A stretch of 11,010 bases of DNA, from assembly GCA_028065135.1 (NCBI GenBank), contig JAPTWR010000183.1, forward strand, positions 1 through 11,010, written 5' to 3'. The notes under the pieces were generated by a model that was not told where the DNA came from, searched no databases, and saw only the letters and a list, made by a program, of their open reading frames with translations. This DNA comes from Acidithiobacillus sp. Lineage in GTDB: Bacteria; Pseudomonadota; Gammaproteobacteria; Acidithiobacillales; Acidithiobacillaceae. This document shows, one piece after another, positions 1 to 6,729 of this stretch; positions within the stretch are counted from its first letter, which is position 1; each line of letters opens with the position of its first letter. The translations under genes and the position numbers were made by a program.

Positions 1-1
1 T

Positions 2-574
2 TCCGACCAGGAGATCAAAACCTTCTGGACGGTATACGCCGACCCGGATGCCCGTGAGCGATTGCCACTTTCTACAGCGATGGCGTTGCGCATGATATTG
101 GTGACGGCACAGCGTCCGGGAGAGGTGTCCAGCATGTGCTGGAGTGAAGTGGATGGGGATTGGTGGAACTTGCCAGCCGAAAGGGCGAAAAATGGACTAG
201 CACACCGGGTTCCCTTGTCCATAGCAGCGTTGAGTATTCTGGAGCGAATGTCAGAGATCCGATGCAGCGACTATGTATTCCCTAGTACACGTTATCCGGG
301 TATTCGGGGAAACAGTATGAATGAGAGTACGTTATCTGCCGCCGTATCCCGGCAGATGGCATTTACGCCGTTGCCCTGGTTTACCCCGCATGACCTTCGG
401 CGAACCGCTGCATCCCACATGGCATCCATGGGTACCTTACCCCTGGTTATTTCCCGCATACTCAATCATAAGGAAGGCGGGATTACCCAAATATACAACC
501 GGTACAGCTATGACAAGGAAAAACGGGAAGCAATGGAGGCGTGGGGAGAGCAATTGGTAAGGGTGGTAGGATGA
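2..574 (+). CDS. Tyrosine recombinase (P4-type phage/island integrase), C-terminal part
   Basis: This is the catalytic domain of a site-specific tyrosine recombinase that cuts and rejoins DNA at attachment sites. The frame is open from base 2, reading SDQEIKTFW before the first possible internal start (TTG at 62), so the gene begins before the window and is partial here. Over the 190 visible residues the full catalytic set is present: Arg38 in AQRPGEV, Lys63 in ERAKNG, His130 and Arg133 in TPHDLRRT, His156 in ILNHKEGG, and the nucleophile Tyr165 in ITQIYNRYSY. The HKEGG...YNRYSYDKEKREA ending is typical of P4-like island integrases. It is followed by an IHF-alpha-like gene, a partner such integrases often need to bend att DNA. 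The visible part shows no sign of inactivation. The family call is firm; the integration target cannot be seen. Confidence 0.93.
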   Translation, partial: SDQEIKTFWTVYADPDARERLPLSTAMALRMILVTAQRPGEVSSMCWSEVDGDWWNLPAERAKNGLAHRVPLSIAALSILERMSEIRCSDYVFPSTRYPGIRGNSMNESTLSAAVSRQMAFTPLPWFTPHDLRRTAASHMASMGTLPLVISRILNHKEGGITQIYNRYSYDKEKREAMEAWGEQLVRVVG

Positions 575-680
575 TGGGTGTCTGGCATCAAACGAAGGTA
601 CCCGTATGTCCTGCTGACAACCGGTGGTTTCCCGTGTAGCCTTAATAAGCAATGGATAGCATCACCAGAAAGAAAATCAG
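575..680 (+). promoter_or_regulatory. Leader between integrase and IHF-like gene, possible weak promoter
   Basis: This spacer carries CTGACA at 614-619 (five of six matches to the -35 consensus), then 17 bases, then TAGCCT at 637-642, a poor -10 match. Just before the start at 681 lies GAAAG, a weak ribosome-binding site. The IHF-like gene could therefore have its own weak promoter or be read through from the integrase. This is motif matching by eye only. Confidence 0.25.
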
Positions 681-986
681 ATGACTGTAACCAAGCAGGT
701 TGTCATTAGCCACCTTACGGACACCACGGGCCTTACCGGGAAAGAAAGTAGACAGGTCGTGGAACTATTCTTCAACACGATCCGTGAAACACTGGCGTCT
801 GGTGAGGAATTGAAGTTGTCAGGTTTCGGGAATTTTCACATTAGGGAAAAGGTTGTTCGCCCTGGCCGGAATTCCAAGGATGGCACACCATTTGAAATCA
901 AAGCCCGGCGAGTGGTGACCTATTCTTCCAGCCCTATTCTTCGGAGACTGTGTAATGAGCCAGAACGATGGGGTATCTATGAATGA
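681..986 (+). CDS. Integration host factor alpha-like DNA-bending protein (HU/IHF family)
   Basis: This is a 101-residue nucleoid-type protein that should bind the DNA minor groove as a dimer and bend it sharply. The HU/IHF fold is complete: an N-terminal helical part (residues 1-45), the signature KLSGFGNF at 45-52, and a DNA-gripping beta arm with RPGRN at 60-64, where Pro61 corresponds to the proline that intercalates between base pairs, followed by IKARRVV. The VELFF and RPGRN features favour IhfA over HU or IhfB. The C-terminal tail (RRLCNEPERWGIYE) is longer and more divergent than in the usual housekeeping protein. The chromosomal ihfA gene normally sits beside pheT. Here the neighbour is an integrase, so this is probably an element-borne paralogue assisting recombination or silencing, which is inference. 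Family confidence is high; the subunit label is less sure. Confidence 0.88.
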   Translation: MTVTKQVVISHLTDTTGLTGKESRQVVELFFNTIRETLASGEELKLSGFGNFHIREKVVRPGRNSKDGTPFEIKARRVVTYSSSPILRRLCNEPERWGIYE

Positions 987-1056
987 TTAGTGGTCTTCGG
1001 GCAGCTGATTTGTAGGGTGAGTAGGATTTACGGGAGCGATCGGCGGTCATGGGGCA

Positions 1057-1371
1057 ATGATGGCAAAACCGAGGAATCTGAAAGAAGACAAAGAAGACAA
1101 GGAAGCCATAGCAAGAGTCGTTCACTTGGCCTTTGCATCCTTCCATGAATACCAAGTAGGAGCTGAGCTTGCCTTGGTCCATGAAGTACGGGCGCTTCTT
1201 GCAAAAGACGACGTGAACACGATCAGTACGGCGATCATGACCCTGAAGATCAAGGACAACAATACTGCAATGGCCTTCATGCGTCTTTGTTATCGCCAGG
1301 CATGTACTCGTGATGAAGACCGTTATCCAATGCAAAGCACTATCATGGGATGGGTGGGTGAAACAGGCTGA
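1057..1371 (+). CDS. Small hypothetical protein, probably helical
   Basis: I do not recognise this 104-residue protein. It opens with a charged, lysine/glutamate-rich stretch (KEDKEDKEA, residues 9-17) and continues with what look like amphipathic helices (VVHLAFASF, ELALVHEVRALLAK, and the NTAMAFMRLCYRQA region). It has no signal peptide or membrane segment. Two adjacent ATG codons (1057 and 1060) are possible starts, with GGGG at about 1050 as a weak ribosome-binding site. It ends in TGA at 1369-1371, ten bases before the preferred start of the next gene, so the two are probably co-transcribed and perhaps translationally coupled. Coding status rests on length, position and a plausible amino-acid mix; no family could be assigned. 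Confidence 0.6.
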   Translation: MMAKPRNLKEDKEDKEAIARVVHLAFASFHEYQVGAELALVHEVRALLAKDDVNTISTAIMTLKIKDNNTAMAFMRLCYRQACTRDEDRYPMQSTIMGWVGETG

Positions 1372-1381
1372 CCCGGTGAAA

Positions 1382-2152
1382 ATGAGCAGGAAACAGATTT
1401 TCAGGCTCACTGAGTTGGCACATGAATCAGGTACCATCTGTCCGGATGACGGTATTTATTTCTATCCCGTTACGGTCAGTATGGAAAAACTGATAATGGC
1501 GCATCCCTGCGATATTGCCAGTCTGCACGATCTTATCCCGGCACAAAAGCGACTACCCAGGCACTTCACTAAGCACGCTGAACCCGCCGCTGATATACTA
1601 CCGGTACAGGTTCTATTGATGGTGAGCACCGCACCCCATGGGCGAGTTTACTGCTGGGAATTGGACCCAGCAGATGACAATCGAATGGCGGCCTTTGCCC
1701 TAACGGTTTCTGAGGTGTTGCCCAAGGACATAGCGGAGGTCGCCCCACCGCTTCTGCTATCCGATGTTGTGTCGAGCATTATGGATGATGAGAACATGAG
1801 TTCAGAGGTTCCAGATGACAAAGAGGCTGAGTTTTCCGAAGCCATCCTGCAGCTAATCCTTGATCTGGGTACTTCCAACTTGGGTGCGGATATTGAAGAG
1901 CCGGATGTTGGAAGCCTGGAAATCACGCTCAGTAATGCAGAAGAGGATTGCCGCAGTCTTGTCATGAAATACAAAGCGGCGGGATTGTCCCGGCCAGAGG
2001 CGTTCATGATGGTTTATGACGTACTGAAAAGTGCCGGGGTTCTTGGGAATATGCTGAATGAAGAGGAGGATGATGATCTGGGCGGGTTAGGAGATTTTCC
2101 TCCGGGTGATATGGTGAACATTGACTTAATGTGGGGTAATCAGCTTGTTTAA
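1382..2152 (+). CDS. Hypothetical acidic protein
   Basis: This is an unrecognised protein of 256 residues from the ATG at 1382. The frame stays open upstream to an ATG at 1310 (280 residues), but that start would overlap the preceding gene by 62 bases. The 1382 start has GGTGA just upstream and sits ten bases after the previous stop, so I prefer it, though its spacing is short. The N-terminal part is mixed alpha/beta-like with no obvious catalytic motif. The second half is strongly acidic, with a DDE/EVPDDKEAEFSEA region and the run EEEDDDLGG near the C terminus. No membrane segment or signal peptide is visible. The last eight bases overlap the TTG start of the caspase-like gene, which suggests translational coupling. 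A regulator, adaptor or substrate for that protease is possible but only inferred from gene order. Confidence 0.62.
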   Translation: MSRKQIFRLTELAHESGTICPDDGIYFYPVTVSMEKLIMAHPCDIASLHDLIPAQKRLPRHFTKHAEPAADILPVQVLLMVSTAPHGRVYCWELDPADDNRMAAFALTVSEVLPKDIAEVAPPLLLSDVVSSIMDDENMSSEVPDDKEAEFSEAILQLILDLGTSNLGADIEEPDVGSLEITLSNAEEDCRSLVMKYKAAGLSRPEAFMMVYDVLKSAGVLGNMLNEEEDDDLGGLGDFPPGDMVNIDLMWGNQLV

Positions 2153-2805
2153 ATCTATTTTGGTATTAGAGTCACCCTGGGAAGAAGACTTCTCCGAGCA
2201 GGCATACTCTGTATATCCATTTGTAAGCGAATTTGCCAAAAGTCAAGGTTTAACATCGCATCACCGCATGTTTTATGATGTGAAATCGTTCTATCATTGG
2301 TTGGAGGCGTTCAACAATAAAAATAAAGAGTTTCTACTCTATATTGCTGGGCATGGAACGAAAGGTATGATTAATGGATTGTGAAGCAATTTGAATCTCA
2401 AGGCAATTGCTTCTGAAATAACTAAATGCGACAACATAAAGTATGCACATTTTAGCACCTGCGGGTTTGGTGGTGCAAAAAATCTTCATTCCCTTATGGA
2501 GCACGCCGGGGTTTCTTCCATCCACGAGTATCAAAGCGAGGTTCTGCATGCCCTCCGGGTAAAAAAACCAACATCGTCTCAGCAATTGACGCTGTTGTAG
2601 TGGAGCGTTTTGAAATCGCTATTAGCAATATCAATTAGTTGAGAGATTGACTGTCGAACTCGGGGGAGCTATCTTGCTGATTACAACGGCATACAGTCGC
2701 CTTTTAACGCTCTTCGCAACACTGGACTACAATTGTGCCAAACCTTCAAAAGGTTGTGATGATTTTTGGTCGCATGGTGCTTTCAAAAATCAACGGGTTA
2801 CGTAA
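2145..2805 (+). pseudogene. Broken caspase/CHAT-like cysteine protease gene
   Basis: Translation from TTG at 2145 (GGGGT eight bases upstream; an in-frame TAA at 2127 excludes any earlier start) gives a protein opening with KSILVLESPW, then LLYIAGHG with His70, a TGA at codon 80 (2382-2384), and after it in the same frame AHFSTCGFGG with Cys106. A hydrophobic strand ending in HG, followed about 35 residues later by a hydrophobic strand ending in a Cys motif, is the His/Cys dyad layout of caspase-fold (CHAT-like) proteases. At seven A (2561-2567) sensible protein continues in the -1 frame (TNIVSAIDAVVVERFEIAIS), stopping at TAG 2636. A further -1 frame (LVERLTVELGGAILL, later KGCDDFWSHGAFKNQRVT) runs to TAA at 2803-2805. 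The rebuilt product is about 220 residues. One stop plus two single-base disruptions indicates decay, although sequencing error or recoding cannot be excluded. The family call rests on motifs, not on a search. Confidence 0.6.
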
Positions 2806-2881
2806 AGCTTTGGCGAAACCATGCATCCCAATCGGTATCATGATGGTCAATTTCTCAAAATCAGGTCTTTTCTTTCAGGCA
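2806..2881. other. Junction between the two converging gene blocks
   Basis: This short gap separates the plus-strand block from the minus-strand glycan block. I see no convincing hairpin followed by a T-run on either strand, and no repeated att-like core that could be paired within the window. Confidence 0.4.
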
Positions 2882-4009
2882 CTATTTATCCCGATCGGCC
2901 ACGGCTTGATGAAGGTTTACAATCTGTTTATCCCGATCGGCCACGGAATGATGAAGGTTTTGTAACCGCCCTGCCTCTGTTGTCTCATAGCGTAAAGCTA
3001 TTCTCCTCGCTCTTTTTAGATCTCGAGCAAGCCTGTCGTTCTCCATATCTGGAGTCCGCAACGGTGCATATTTTCTACGGATATTTATTAACCAGTCTAC
3101 CGTGTCCTCTGTGTAACCACTCATTAGTAGCAACTCATGCGCACGGTCCTCCACTTGGTTAAAAAAGGCACAATCTTCCTTGAAATAATGCCCTTGAGGA
3201 ATATGGCAATCACTGAAATCAACTTCTGGCACTCCAAGCGAATTGAGGCAAGCTTCAATATCCTGATTATAGGCGCTAGACTCACTTAGACAATCTATAT
3301 TGATCATCAGGTCTGCATGTAGATGGCCTTCTAACAGGCCAAGACACCATAATATGTAAAAAACCAGATAACTATGCTCTGCGGACAGTGGTCGTTGCTG
3401 AAAGTGCCCGAGCTCTTCATTGATGTTGTCATCATGAAATTGTTCATAACTAACTTCTTCTCTTAATCGAAGAATAACTGGTGGAACATTTTGGGCGTTG
3501 AGTATGAGCAGGCATGCAGTGTTAAAATATTCGCCGATCTTAAATGACCACCACTGATCCCAAGGGTTGCGCCATAGGTAAAGATGTGTTCCGCCAACCA
3601 TTTTTCTAATAATGCCTATACGGCTTGTTGTGCGGCACTCCTGTATAACAGGTCGAGATTTTGCGGAAGCAATCAATACATGAAAATAGTTTTTCAATGG
3701 TTCATTAGACGTTGCTCCAAAGTAATCATCATAAATAATCCGCTTTTCTAGGACTCCACGCCATGCTGCATGAACCTGCTGAAGTTCGTAGAAGTAGGGC
3801 AAGTCCAGATGTGGGTGGCGGAGTTGTAAAGATTCGCTGGTAAAGTCGGTCAAGCTATCTGGATTATCTTTAGCGTAAAAAGCGGCTTCGTGTATAGGCT
3901 CCTGGTAGGGCCAGTAGCCTGCTGGCGATCTTCTGAATGCCTGAAATACATATGTACTTCCCGCTCTCCAAAGAGAGTGGATAAAAATAGGCTGATCTGT
4001 AGTAGGCAT
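2882..4009 (-). CDS. Sulfotransferase-like protein with coiled-coil tail
   Basis: The product has 375 residues from the ATG at 4007-4009, chosen because GGGGTGAG lies just upstream; a GTG at 4016-4018 would add three residues. Near the N terminus, IFIHSLWRAGSTY (8-20) fits the loop of sulfotransferases that binds the 5' phosphosulfate end of PAPS. LYLWRNPWDQWWSF (143-156) fits the R-x-P-x-D type 3' phosphate motif. The likely reaction is transfer of sulfate from PAPS to a sugar or other surface acceptor in the cytoplasm. The C-terminal region is charged and helical and ends in two copies of a 14-residue coiled-coil unit (NLHHSVADRDKQIV, then NLHQAVADRDK and stop). It lies last in the glycan block, 140 bases after the glycosyltransferase. 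Base composition is AT-rich. The fold call is moderate; the acceptor is unknown, and the tail may be truncated. Confidence 0.68.
   Translation of the reverse strand: MPTTDQPIFIHSLWRAGSTYVFQAFRRSPAGYWPYQEPIHEAAFYAKDNPDSLTDFTSESLQLRHPHLDLPYFYELQQVHAAWRGVLEKRIIYDDYFGATSNEPLKNYFHVLIASAKSRPVIQECRTTSRIGIIRKMVGGTHLYLWRNPWDQWWSFKIGEYFNTACLLILNAQNVPPVILRLREEVSYEQFHDDNINEELGHFQQRPLSAEHSYLVFYILWCLGLLEGHLHADLMINIDCLSESSAYNQDIEACLNSLGVPEVDFSDCHIPQGHYFKEDCAFFNQVEDRAHELLLMSGYTEDTVDWLINIRRKYAPLRTPDMENDRLARDLKRARRIALRYETTEAGRLQNLHHSVADRDKQIVNLHQAVADRDK
2885..2968. repeat. Two tandem 42-base units encoding coiled-coil repeats
   Basis: Two adjacent 42-base units begin TTTATCCCGATCGGCCACGG. The first 20 bases are identical, and after two mismatches the next 12 bases match again. 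On the minus strand each unit encodes 14 residues (two heptads) of the sulfotransferase-like protein's tail. The period is a multiple of three and seven residues, so this is coding repetition rather than a CRISPR or att repeat. Confidence 0.85.
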
Positions 4010-4148
4010 TGAACTCACCCCACTTTTTCGTCAGCGATAGCCTTCCAATATAAATATAGGTGCATACGCCAAGTTAGCCAGGACGGCCCCAAAGACCGAC
4101 TAGTCGGTACAGCTCCGCAGTGCCTCCATATAATAAGGTTTAATCTAT
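4010..4148 (-). promoter_or_regulatory. Gap upstream of sulfotransferase gene with 14-base perfect palindrome
   Basis: This gap breaks the otherwise compact minus-strand gene series. It contains a perfect palindrome, ACCGACTAGTCGGT, at 4095-4108, and an AT-rich stretch (4047-4058) that on the minus strand reads as overlapping TATATT -10-like boxes. No good -35 box lies at the right distance. The palindrome is followed on the minus strand by CTTTGG rather than a T-run, so it is a poor terminator. An operator or a weak hairpin is more likely. A separate promoter for the sulfotransferase gene is plausible but unproven. Confidence 0.35.
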
Positions 4149-6680
4149 TCATCGGCGGCGCAGCTCGTCCAAGATACGGCGGTAAACAGCTTTGGTGCCC
4201 ATACGGCGGTAGTAGTTGTGGGCACGACGTGCATTCCCGAGATAGTGGTTTGGACGACGCAAGATATCCCGCAGCAACACACTAACCACATGAAAGTGAC
4301 GACGTGTAGAACTTGTTGATATTGTGGTACCATTTTTATGGTTACCAGCCGACAGTTTCGTATTGATCAGAATCAATCGATCCCTCATCTTCTTACCCAC
4401 CACCTCTGCTCCGCTCCAGATTTTGATGTCGCGCTGGGCTGCATTTCCTAGCCGCATTCTGAGCGCGAGGTTGCTGTGTGTATCACGCATTGCTTGAGCA
4501 GCGGCAGCTATATCAGGTTCAGCCCATGGACTTCCTTTTGCGTAAGGACCATGATCTTCCTGTAATATAACGCGCTCGTAAGGGATACAGAAACTATTTC
4601 CAGGATGCATATAATCGGTGTTGCCACCGTATGCTGTGGCGATGACTGTTTTTCGCTCGGCCATTGCTTCAGCGATACCTAGACCGTAGCCCTCAAGCCG
4701 ATGTAGCGAAACGAAAGCGTCGCAACTAGAAAGAAGAATTTGAAAATCTTTTCTGGATAGCGTGCTGTCTATTAGCAGAATGCGAGGGTCTCCTCCACAC
4801 AACTCCAGTAACTCCTTGTGTGCTTTCGGATGGTGGTGTGAGGACAAGGTTTTCAGAACGAGGCATACATTGTTTTCGGAGAGGAAAGCATCACGAAAGG
4901 CAGTAATTACTGCATGCGGGTTTTTTCTGGAGCCAATACTGAGATAGTCGAAAGCGAATAGAAAAGCTGTATAGTCTTCGCCTATACCGTAGCGCGTACG
5001 ATCAGGAAGAGCAGTGTGCGACTCGATAACATGAGGCATGACTATGACGGGGCAGGAGGCATATGGCGCAATAGCATTAGCCATAAAGTTGCTCCCCACC
5101 CAAATTTCATCTAGATAAGTAAAACGATCATGCCAGTATTCTGGGAAGTACTCTGATTCCCAAGCCCATATACCTATGTTATAACGACCAACGAGAATAC
5201 TTTTTCCGAGGTAATCTAGTACACCCGGTAGCGCATCAGCATTGATATGAAATATGTTGATACGATGGTTAGCTGGCGGCCTATTTTCAGGATTTCCATG
5301 GAGGCCTAGACTGTTATCTGCGTTGTCATACACAGTCAAATGGGAAACATCCAGAAGATTAACTTCTACACTACACTCACGTAAAGCTTTTATGTATCCT
5401 CTGGACGCTTCTCCGACACCCATTTCGCTGCGTAGATAGCCAATATAATTTACTGCAATATGGCCTGGTAAGGTGTCTTCTTTAGGTAGTAGACCAATAT
5501 GTTGCAGCAAACCTTCAGAAAGCTTCATTTGCCGTATTCCATCGGTTGCTATCCAACGTGCTATAGAATCGGCATGTTCTCCCTCAATATTTGGATATTG
5601 TGCAGGAATATCAGGCCGAAGAGAGAGTAGAGCATGCACATATCGGGGCCAACGGCTGCCAACCTCTATGCTGGTTAGCCAGTCAAAAAAATGGTCGTGA
5701 TCATCGCTATCAAAGGCAAAAACTAGATTTCGTTCTTCGGCAATACGAAACGCATGTCGAACTACTGTGTCGCAGGATAAACCATTACTAAAGAATGGCT
5801 GTGGAAGCGGAAAGTTTCGATATGTATTGTGACCATTCGCTACCAAACGTCTCGCATAGAACGACAATAGTTCAGAAAGACCTTTGATGTCATTTGCACG
5901 AAAACGATCCTGATGTTTTGATACTTTCTCTTGATTGGAAGGGTCAAAACCACTGAAATGAAAAAACCGTAGCGGTTCTTTATTGATATACCATAGCCCG
6001 CCATCATGAAATAACTTACGTTCATGCAGATTCCAGTATGCCACATCGTAGCCCATATGACGACACACAGAAATCCCAGGCCATAAACAAGGTACATAGT
6101 CCATCCAGCGCTGGTCGGTAAATACACCAGTTATTGGATCTGCCCAGCAGTGTGTGTGTAACCATGCATCCCACCACTCTAGAAACTTCTCCGTCTCTGG
6201 GCATGCGCGCAGAGCTAAGAATCCCAAGTTGAAAACACCAGATTTGAGAATAGCAAGGTCATCGGGATACTTTTTGTCTTTGGGTAACGGGGTAAGCATG
6301 TGTGGCAGCACGCAACCTGCGGCGCCATTCGCCAGTAGAGACTCTATTTCATCTAGGCGCGAAAAAAGATAAATGTCGGGATCGAGATAAACAACTTGTT
6401 GGGCACCCTCAGCGAATAGTTGCATAAAAGCTGATGCCTTGACTGACGTGGATAGTTCCAGTACATGATAACGCAAGGTCCTCTGCCGCCATGTTCCCGG
6501 TGACATGACACTCTTAATCGGGCGTAGATGAACGCCAGACATGGGTGGTATTTCATCGCCTATGTCTTCTTCCATTAGCCATATAGTGAATACCGAATCA
6601 CCATATAGAGATAATACTGATTCTGCTAATGAGTAAGCTAGAGCCAGATAATTTCGAGCACAAATAGTAAAAAACAGCAT
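4149..6680 (-). CDS. Two-domain glycosyltransferase (DxD N-terminal domain plus GT4 domain)
   Basis: This 843-residue protein appears to hold two sugar-transfer domains. Residues 1 to about 300 begin FFTICARNYLALAYSLAESV and contain VVYLDPDIYLF with the metal-binding DPD at 100-102, as in GT8-like nucleotide-sugar transferases. From about 410 (NYIGYLRSEMGVGEASRGY) a GT-B fold of family GT4 follows: nucleotide-binding region SIGSRKNPHAV (581-591) and the E-x7-E signature LEGYGLGIAEAM with Glu663 and Glu671, then ATAYGGNTDYM. The last 70 or so residues are basic and arginine-rich (HFHVVSVLLRDILRR, ending RRR), which could help membrane or partner association. No membrane segments are visible, so it should act in the cytoplasm, adding two sugars in succession to a growing glycan. 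The start is supported by AAGGGA six bases upstream. Linkages and sugars cannot be read from sequence. Confidence 0.88.
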   Translation of the reverse strand: MLFFTICARNYLALAYSLAESVLSLYGDSVFTIWLMEEDIGDEIPPMSGVHLRPIKSVMSPGTWRQRTLRYHVLELSTSVKASAFMQLFAEGAQQVVYLDPDIYLFSRLDEIESLLANGAAGCVLPHMLTPLPKDKKYPDDLAILKSGVFNLGFLALRACPETEKFLEWWDAWLHTHCWADPITGVFTDQRWMDYVPCLWPGISVCRHMGYDVAYWNLHERKLFHDGGLWYINKEPLRFFHFSGFDPSNQEKVSKHQDRFRANDIKGLSELLSFYARRLVANGHNTYRNFPLPQPFFSNGLSCDTVVRHAFRIAEERNLVFAFDSDDHDHFFDWLTSIEVGSRWPRYVHALLSLRPDIPAQYPNIEGEHADSIARWIATDGIRQMKLSEGLLQHIGLLPKEDTLPGHIAVNYIGYLRSEMGVGEASRGYIKALRECSVEVNLLDVSHLTVYDNADNSLGLHGNPENRPPANHRINIFHINADALPGVLDYLGKSILVGRYNIGIWAWESEYFPEYWHDRFTYLDEIWVGSNFMANAIAPYASCPVIVMPHVIESHTALPDRTRYGIGEDYTAFLFAFDYLSIGSRKNPHAVITAFRDAFLSENNVCLVLKTLSSHHHPKAHKELLELCGGDPRILLIDSTLSRKDFQILLSSCDAFVSLHRLEGYGLGIAEAMAERKTVIATAYGGNTDYMHPGNSFCIPYERVILQEDHGPYAKGSPWAEPDIAAAAQAMRDTHSNLALRMRLGNAAQRDIKIWSGAEVVGKKMRDRLILINTKLSAGNHKNGTTISTSSTRRHFHVVSVLLRDILRRPNHYLGNARRAHNYYRRMGTKAVYRRILDELRRR

Positions 6681-6729
6681 ATTATGTCCCTTGTGTTATT
6701 TGTTATAGTGATAAGTTAGCCATAGACAA

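Noticed and set aside
62..64. TTG as the true start of the integrase
   Set aside because: The frame continues open to the window edge with integrase-like sequence, and a start here would remove the N-terminal DNA-binding domain.
2382..2384. TGA as selenocysteine or reassigned codon
   Set aside because: No selenocysteine-insertion hairpin was recognised, TGA ends several other genes in this window, and two later frame disruptions favour decay.
2885..2968. Repeats resembling a short CRISPR array
   Set aside because: Only two units exist, they are directly adjacent with no unique spacer, and they encode coiled-coil heptads on the minus strand.
2735..3162. Two plus-strand open frames with repeated IPIG or YPDRP peptides
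   Set aside because: They run antisense to the sulfotransferase tail; their repetition simply reflects the 42-base coding repeat.
4090..4115. Rho-independent terminator after the double glycosyltransferase gene
   Set aside because: The palindrome leaves a very short stem and is followed by CTTTGGGG rather than a run of T.
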